Shown piece by piece: positions 60,501-64,000 of a stretch of DNA of 64,000 nucleotides. The DNA is taken from NCBI GenBank assembly GCA_013399015.1, contig VWZX01002689.1, forward strand, positions 6,164 to 70,163. Reading direction: 5' to 3'. How positions within the stretch are numbered: position 1 is the stretch's first letter; each line of letters starts with the position of its first letter. The translations under genes were made by a program, and so were the position numbers. The notes under the pieces were generated by a model. The model did no database searches and was not told the DNA's origin. It saw only the letters and a list, made by a program, of their open reading frames with translations. The stretch is from Galbula dea (Eukaryota > Chordata > Aves > Piciformes > Galbulidae).

Positions 60501-62047
60501 ACAAGAGCTTGGTCGGTAGCTCTTCTTCTACGCACCAGTGTAATACCCTTTCTGTGCTTGTTAAGACATCCCACTTACAGCTTTTGGCCGAAGATTAACA
60601 AAATTTTACAGAATAAAATCGGAGGCAAGCGAATTTAATATTCTAGTTTAGCATCTAAAGCTCTGTTTACAGCCTATTTCCCACCCCCTTCTTTGTTCCA
60701 GCCAATGTGGTACTACCAGAAAAGAGCTTCAGCCTGTCTGCACATCCTCACTCCCAAGCGCCGGTGGCTCTCCAGCTTGCAGCAGGGCAGTGACGCCACC
60801 CGGTGTGAGCTGGAAGCACAGCAATGGGCCAAGGCTGGCTGGAGGAGCGAGCGCCGATTGAGAGCTCCTCAAACCACCACTTGCAGCCTTACAAGAGACA
60901 TTCGCTGTGTAACCTGAACAACCACCCGAAACCAGAAAGAAAGGTGAAGCTCATAGCTTTCTGTTCTTCAAAGAGAAGCACACAATACTACTGTTTTCCT
61001 CCTCAACTCCAAGGTTTGATCCTTGAAGGGTGCTGGGCTCTTGGCACATTCAGCTCCCCAGTGGCACCTGAAAGACCCTCACTCTTTACAGAAGCAGGCC
61101 TTAGCTGCCAGACTGACAGTTCCAAGAGACACCAAGTGACTGATTATAGGGAGTTTATTGCTGAGAATTTTTTGGAACTTCTTCATCCACTTTAACGTAG
61201 ATTGTTTCCTGGCAGTTACCCCAATCTTCAAGTCATCCTTAAGTGGTATCAATCAATGCTCTGCTGCTCCATGGATCCTTCCAGTTGTACAGATCTATAC
61301 ATCAACAGCTTAATGACCACGAGCTCCTATTTCCAAGTTTCCTTACGAGCCATGTTGATAATCTTGATAGGGGGGAGAACTGCCAGGGCATAGGAGGATG
61401 TTAGCTGCAGTGGGGCAGTGCTGGTTGAAAGCTTCCATCCCTCCTGACAAACAGCACAGGGAGAGCTCCAGCACGGCAAAAGGGAAGGAGGAACTCTGAT
61501 TTTTTTTTGATGAAGCATCACCCTTAAACCCAGCCGACCACGTGCTGCTTACACGTTCAAGCTCCCAGCTCTTTACACCTGGCGTCCTGGCTAGTAGCCC
61601 TACGGACCTGGTTAAACCTCACGAAGATGAGACTAAAGCAAATACTTCTTCGGCTGACGGTAGCCCAGACTGCAATCGCCTGGTGCCAGCAGCCCAGAGC
61701 CTCACGGCACACGCTGCGGCGTTAGAGGCGACTGGACCCAGAGCCACCCCCACTACTGTGAGGAAGTGCCTGCTTGCCCGCGGCATCTGGCTCCTGTCAG
61801 CAGAGCCAGAACCACGCGCCGCTGCACCGGGCCAGCCGCCCTCCCTCCTCCTCACCGCCGCACCGGGCCGGTCACCTCCGCCTCCACCTCCACCCGCCGC
61901 GACCCTCATGCGCACCTGCAGGCATGCCACGACGCTGAGCACCGCCGAGGGGTTGCTCAGCAGCAGCCGTTCCCGTAGCAAGTTGCTGCCGTACGCATAG
62001 TACAGAAAGCAGCCACCTCCCTGATCCGTGCCACTACCCGGCTCCAT
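51424..62047 (-). CDS. GGCT: GGCT (gamma-glutamylcyclotransferase), complete coding region
   Basis: GGCT is a cytosolic enzyme that converts gamma-glutamyl-amino acids to 5-oxoproline and the free amino acid, a step of the gamma-glutamyl cycle. Four exons (61916-62047, 58413-58558, 53538-53673, 51424-51573) join in frame to 564 nt, 187 residues, next to the 188 of the human protein. The substrate-binding motif YGSN is at residues 19-22 and the catalytic Glu of the QEG motif falls at about residue 95. WHGGTATV and SPGDEVWG, typical of the fold, are intact. All introns are GT-AG. The N- and C-termini differ most from mammals, as usual in the family. It lies upstream of NOD1 on the same strand. 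Confidence 0.97.
53538..53673 (-). CDS. GGCT: GGCT coding exon 3 (catalytic Glu)
   Basis: It completes codon 93 and encodes residues 94-138, QEGVEDGIYVPIEVNV to PPSPQYKK. The E of QEGV is the expected catalytic acid. Boundaries are TTTACAG and GTAGGT, phase 0 at the end. Confidence 0.97.
55750..56277 (-). mobile_element. CR1 LINE 3' fragment (older subfamily)
   Basis: It opens 'tttgggttggaagggacctt', followed by 'taaaggtcatcaagtccaaa', a reversed CR1 3' end, and runs to 'gcagagcagaggggcaaaat' at 56277, where a second CR1 begins. Reading frames are broken. It sits in GGCT intron 2, same orientation as GGCT. Confidence 0.9.
56278..57550 (-). mobile_element. CR1 LINE, 5'-truncated, reverse-transcriptase core partly preserved
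   Basis: It begins on the plus strand with ATAGAATCACAGAATCACC, the reversed 3' end. The minus strand encodes, in two frames, RT motif A text (DVIYLDLYKAFDMFSH, 57226-57441) and then QGSVLGPVLFNIS and SKFADNTKLCGMVDKLEG (56952-57287). The catalytic FADD is FADN, as in the copy at 1725-2745, and a frame break lies near 57230-57290. It is the longest CR1 in the window but inactive. Same orientation as GGCT. Confidence 0.93.
57538..57582. repeat. short direct repeat at CR1 edge
   Basis: ACTGCAATTAATT occurs twice (about 57538-57550 and 57570-57582) with TTCTACTG words between, just past the 5' break of the CR1 at 56278-57550. Confidence 0.6.
58413..58558 (-). CDS. GGCT: GGCT coding exon 2
   Basis: It encodes residues 45-92 and two bases of codon 93, from DFKLDFGHHQGRTSSVWHGG through SPGDEVWGIVWKMN to SSLD. 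Boundaries are TTTGCAG and GTAGGT. It carries most of the core beta structure. Confidence 0.97.
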
Positions 62048-62480
62048 CAGCCTGTCCCAAGCCGACCACCGACGCCGCCGCCGCTTTAACGCCACCTCCC
62101 CACGACCCTCCCGCCGGCAGCTGACTGGGAGGGGCCGTCGCGCGGGGCCACCTCCCATTGGCCAATCGCCTGCACGCCATTGGCTGGTTGCCTGCGCGCT
62201 CCGCCCCTTTCTCTACTTCCGCCGCCGCGTGAGTGATGCTGTGATGTGATGATGGTTGAGGGTGTTCAGAGTGCGTGTTCCCGGGCTGGGCGCAAGGCAG
62301 TGACGTAAGTGAGGTGGGCCTTCCCTTGGTTGTCCCGCCGGGAGAAGGGGAGCGGGTACGGGGCTTAGCGGGGCTCCGTTCCGCTCCTCCCTTCCTCGGG
62401 ACCAGGACCTCCCAGGGCTGGGCCTTGGTTCGCTGCGGGCGTTAGCCATGGAGGGGAGCGGGAGCGACACTGTTCAGAGC
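61700..62480. promoter_or_regulatory. GGCT: GGCT CpG-island promoter, probably bidirectional
   Basis: A dense CpG block covers GGCT exon 1 and its upstream region. Upstream of the GGCT ATG are minus-strand CCAAT boxes (plus-strand ATTGG at 62157-62161 and 62179-62183) and one plus-strand CCAAT at 62162-62166. A plus-strand donor word GC/GTGAGTGATG begins at 62229. This is the pattern of a TATA-less housekeeping promoter with a divergent transcript. Use on the plus strand is inferred. Confidence 0.75.
61916..62047 (-). CDS. GGCT: GGCT coding exon 1
   Basis: It encodes residues 1-44, MEPGSGTDQGGG then CFLYYAYGSNLLRERLLLSN, ending in phase 0 at CAG before donor GTGCGC. I chose the ATG at 62047 because it gives family length. 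An in-frame ATG at 62158 lies within a CCAAT box, so transcription is unlikely to start upstream of it. Confidence 0.95.
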
Positions 62481-62615
62481 GTTAGCCGCTTCTTGCGGGG
62501 CACTCTGTGGGGAGGAACAGCGTGTCAGCGAGCAGAGCGTGCAGCTCGTGGTGCCACAGCGGGGAGCTTACAGCACCCAGTACGCCAAATTCAATCTAGT
62601 GCATTTCGGCTCTGA
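62448..62615 (+). CDS. small ORF downstream of the GGCT island, function unknown
   Basis: A 55-codon frame starts in a good context (GCCATGG at 62445-62451), reads MEGSGSDTVQSVSRFLRGTL and stops at 62613-62615. It lies on the far side of the GGCT CpG island, divergent to GGCT. I do not recognise a family, signal peptide or domain. It may be a chance frame in CpG-rich DNA, part of a divergent noncoding RNA, or the first exon of an unlisted gene. Confidence 0.2.
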   Translation: MEGSGSDTVQSVSRFLRGTLWGGTACQRAERAARGATAGSLQHPVRQIQSSAFRL

Positions 62616-64000
62616 GCATCCAGGCCGCCTCCGACAGAAATGTCAATAATGTCGAACTGTACGTGTGTTCCGTGAGGAGGAAAAGAGTACCTGTTTCCAG
62701 ACGGGTGTGCTTCGAGCAGAGCAAGCAGGGAACATAACAAGAGTGAAAGGCAAGAAGCTGTGGGCAGGGAGAGCTGCAGAGCCACGGAGGCGTTTCATCT
62801 CTTTCCCTGGCGAAACCAATGCTCTAATGAGACAGGAGGAAGCTCCCCGTGAGCGTAAGCCGCTGAAGCAATATATAAATATAGATACGTGTAATACAGG
62901 AAAACAACCACAGACGGCTGTAATTAATAGTAATGTAACAGTGGTGAGGCACTGTTCGTTAATGCTGTTACGTGGCCTTGAGCAGAGGCTTAGGTGCAGG
63001 ATCCAGCCCAGGATCCTTGGCAGCACAGTGCCCTTCCTCTCTAGGCATGTCCTAGTCCACACAGTCCAGAGGGCAGAGCCACAAGCAGGAGAGCTGAAGC
63101 AGCTCCTTCCTGTGATGACATGCGCAGTGCTCTGTTCAAATCCTTGCTTTAGTTTTTGTAACACAGGTGTGGGCAAACTCAGATTCATCATAAAGTGTTA
63201 ATTGTGGTTGTGATCCTATTTAACTAGTAGTTTTCCATTTTTAGGGTGTTTATTTAATGTAGGAATACATATTTTGGGGTGAGAAGGAATGATTGTGTTC
63301 ACTGATTACAGAGGTCATATAGCAAGACTTCCTCACTCTCCTTACAACTAGTAGTTGAACATGAGGAGAAATCTCTCTCTCCTTCCAGCAGTTTCTAGAC
63401 CATTGGCTAATTTCAACCAGAAAGGAAGAGGTTTCAAAGATAGCCAGGTTTCTGCTGGCCTCAACAAAAGTAAGACAGTGGGGATCCCATGGGAGGTGTT
63501 TCTGGAGGGCCCCATACAGCACCAAGGGTGAAGCCTGCTGGAGGGCATGTTGTCCAGGTGTTGGTGCATGCTGTGCCTTGGGAGCTGACATGGACATTCC
63601 TTTCTAAACAGAAAGAACTTACATAGGAGTTGTAATGAAGCATGTAGCAATTGGTACTTTTTAGTCTCAAAATGACCTTCTAAAAAAAAAACCAATCAGC
63701 CTTTCGTAACACTTTAAATTATTGAAACTTTTGGCATTCTGCACACAAATGGCCATTTTTCTCAGCACTCAGTTTCAACAATTGTGATGATTTTTCATTC
63801 AAAAAGCATGTATAGTTTGAACAAGAAGCCGTTTTCTCCTAAAATGTGTATTCTTTGTGCTTTTCAAATTCAGACTTAAATGTTGCAGAATCAAAGGACT
63901 GATAAATGAGGAGACCAAGTCCCTGACCTCATGGCTGTCTGTGCATGTGAAAGTCTTCATTAGCAAACGCAGTTAACAAAACTGCAGCCAAATTTATGGA
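62616..64000. other. unassigned flank, overlapping open frames on both strands
   Basis: At 62643-63201 both strands are open for about 180 codons (minus 62643-63191, plus 62665-63201). Neither shows a domain, low-complexity bias or splice logic that I recognise. The rest to 64000 is AT-rich with no clear repeat. In other vertebrates a glycyl-tRNA synthetase gene lies beyond GGCT; none of its coding text is visible here. Confidence 0.4.

Larger units (their letters stand above)
51574..61915 (-). other. GGCT: GGCT introns
   Basis: Three introns: 51574-53537, 53674-58412 and 58559-61915. The middle one holds the two abutting CR1 copies at 55750-57550. Short direct repeats occur at 57538-57582 and near 59410-59450. 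A single N is at 58218. No other gene is recognised; the many short frames lack domain signatures. Confidence 0.8.

Noticed and set aside
62047..62158. 37-residue N-terminal extension of GGCT from an upstream in-frame ATG
   Set aside because: The ATG overlaps a CCAAT box, the extension is Arg-rich low-complexity CpG translation, and family length fits the ATG at 62047.
1..64000. CRISPR arrays, operons, prophage or other bacterial-type systems
   Set aside because: The sequence is vertebrate; no regular spacer-repeat arrays or compact operons are present.

Overview
This window is bird genomic DNA. It carries many CR1 LINE copies, which mark sauropsid genomes and are especially common in birds, and a vertebrate block with the gene order ZNRF2 - NOD1 - GGCT (known from human 7p14-p15). 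GT-AG introns, CpG-island promoters and short AT-rich intergenic DNA fit this. I cannot name the species from the sequence alone.

Layout. At 1-8852 lies intronic sequence of ZNRF2 (+ strand) with CR1 fragments and a GC-rich, LTR-like unit. The last two coding exons of ZNRF2, which share its RING finger, are at 8853-8958 and 9707-9764. The likely 3' UTR and a gene-poor convergent interval follow, to about 20.6 kb. NOD1 (- strand) occupies 42386 down to 21052 as ten coding exons that splice in frame to a complete 951-residue CARD-NACHT-LRR receptor. Its promoter is probably the CpG island near 49.2-49.9 kb, which contains a 49-base assembly gap. GGCT (- strand) runs from 62047 down to 51424 in four coding exons (187 residues, gamma-glutamylcyclotransferase). 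It starts in a second CpG island with CCAAT boxes. Beyond that island is unassigned sequence to 64000.

The three genes do not form a pathway. ZNRF2 is a membrane-associated E3 ubiquitin ligase, NOD1 a cytosolic peptidoglycan sensor, and GGCT an enzyme of the gamma-glutamyl (glutathione) cycle. ZNRF2 and NOD1 converge; GGCT and NOD1 are in tandem on the minus strand.

Repeats explain most long open frames outside the genes. They include CR1 copies at 1.7-2.7, 8.0-8.4, 23.4, 29.2-30.2, 38.5, 40.2-41.3 (one CR1 nested in another), 43.35-44.1 and 55.75-57.5 kb, and a solo LTR with a perfect 5-bp target duplication at 31948-32423 in a NOD1 intron.

I found no previously undescribed multi-gene system. 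The best leads are a GC-AG intron inside the ZNRF2 RING finger, an upstream ORF overlapping the NOD1 start codon, the sense-oriented solo LTR in NOD1, and the divergent transcription potential at the GGCT island.
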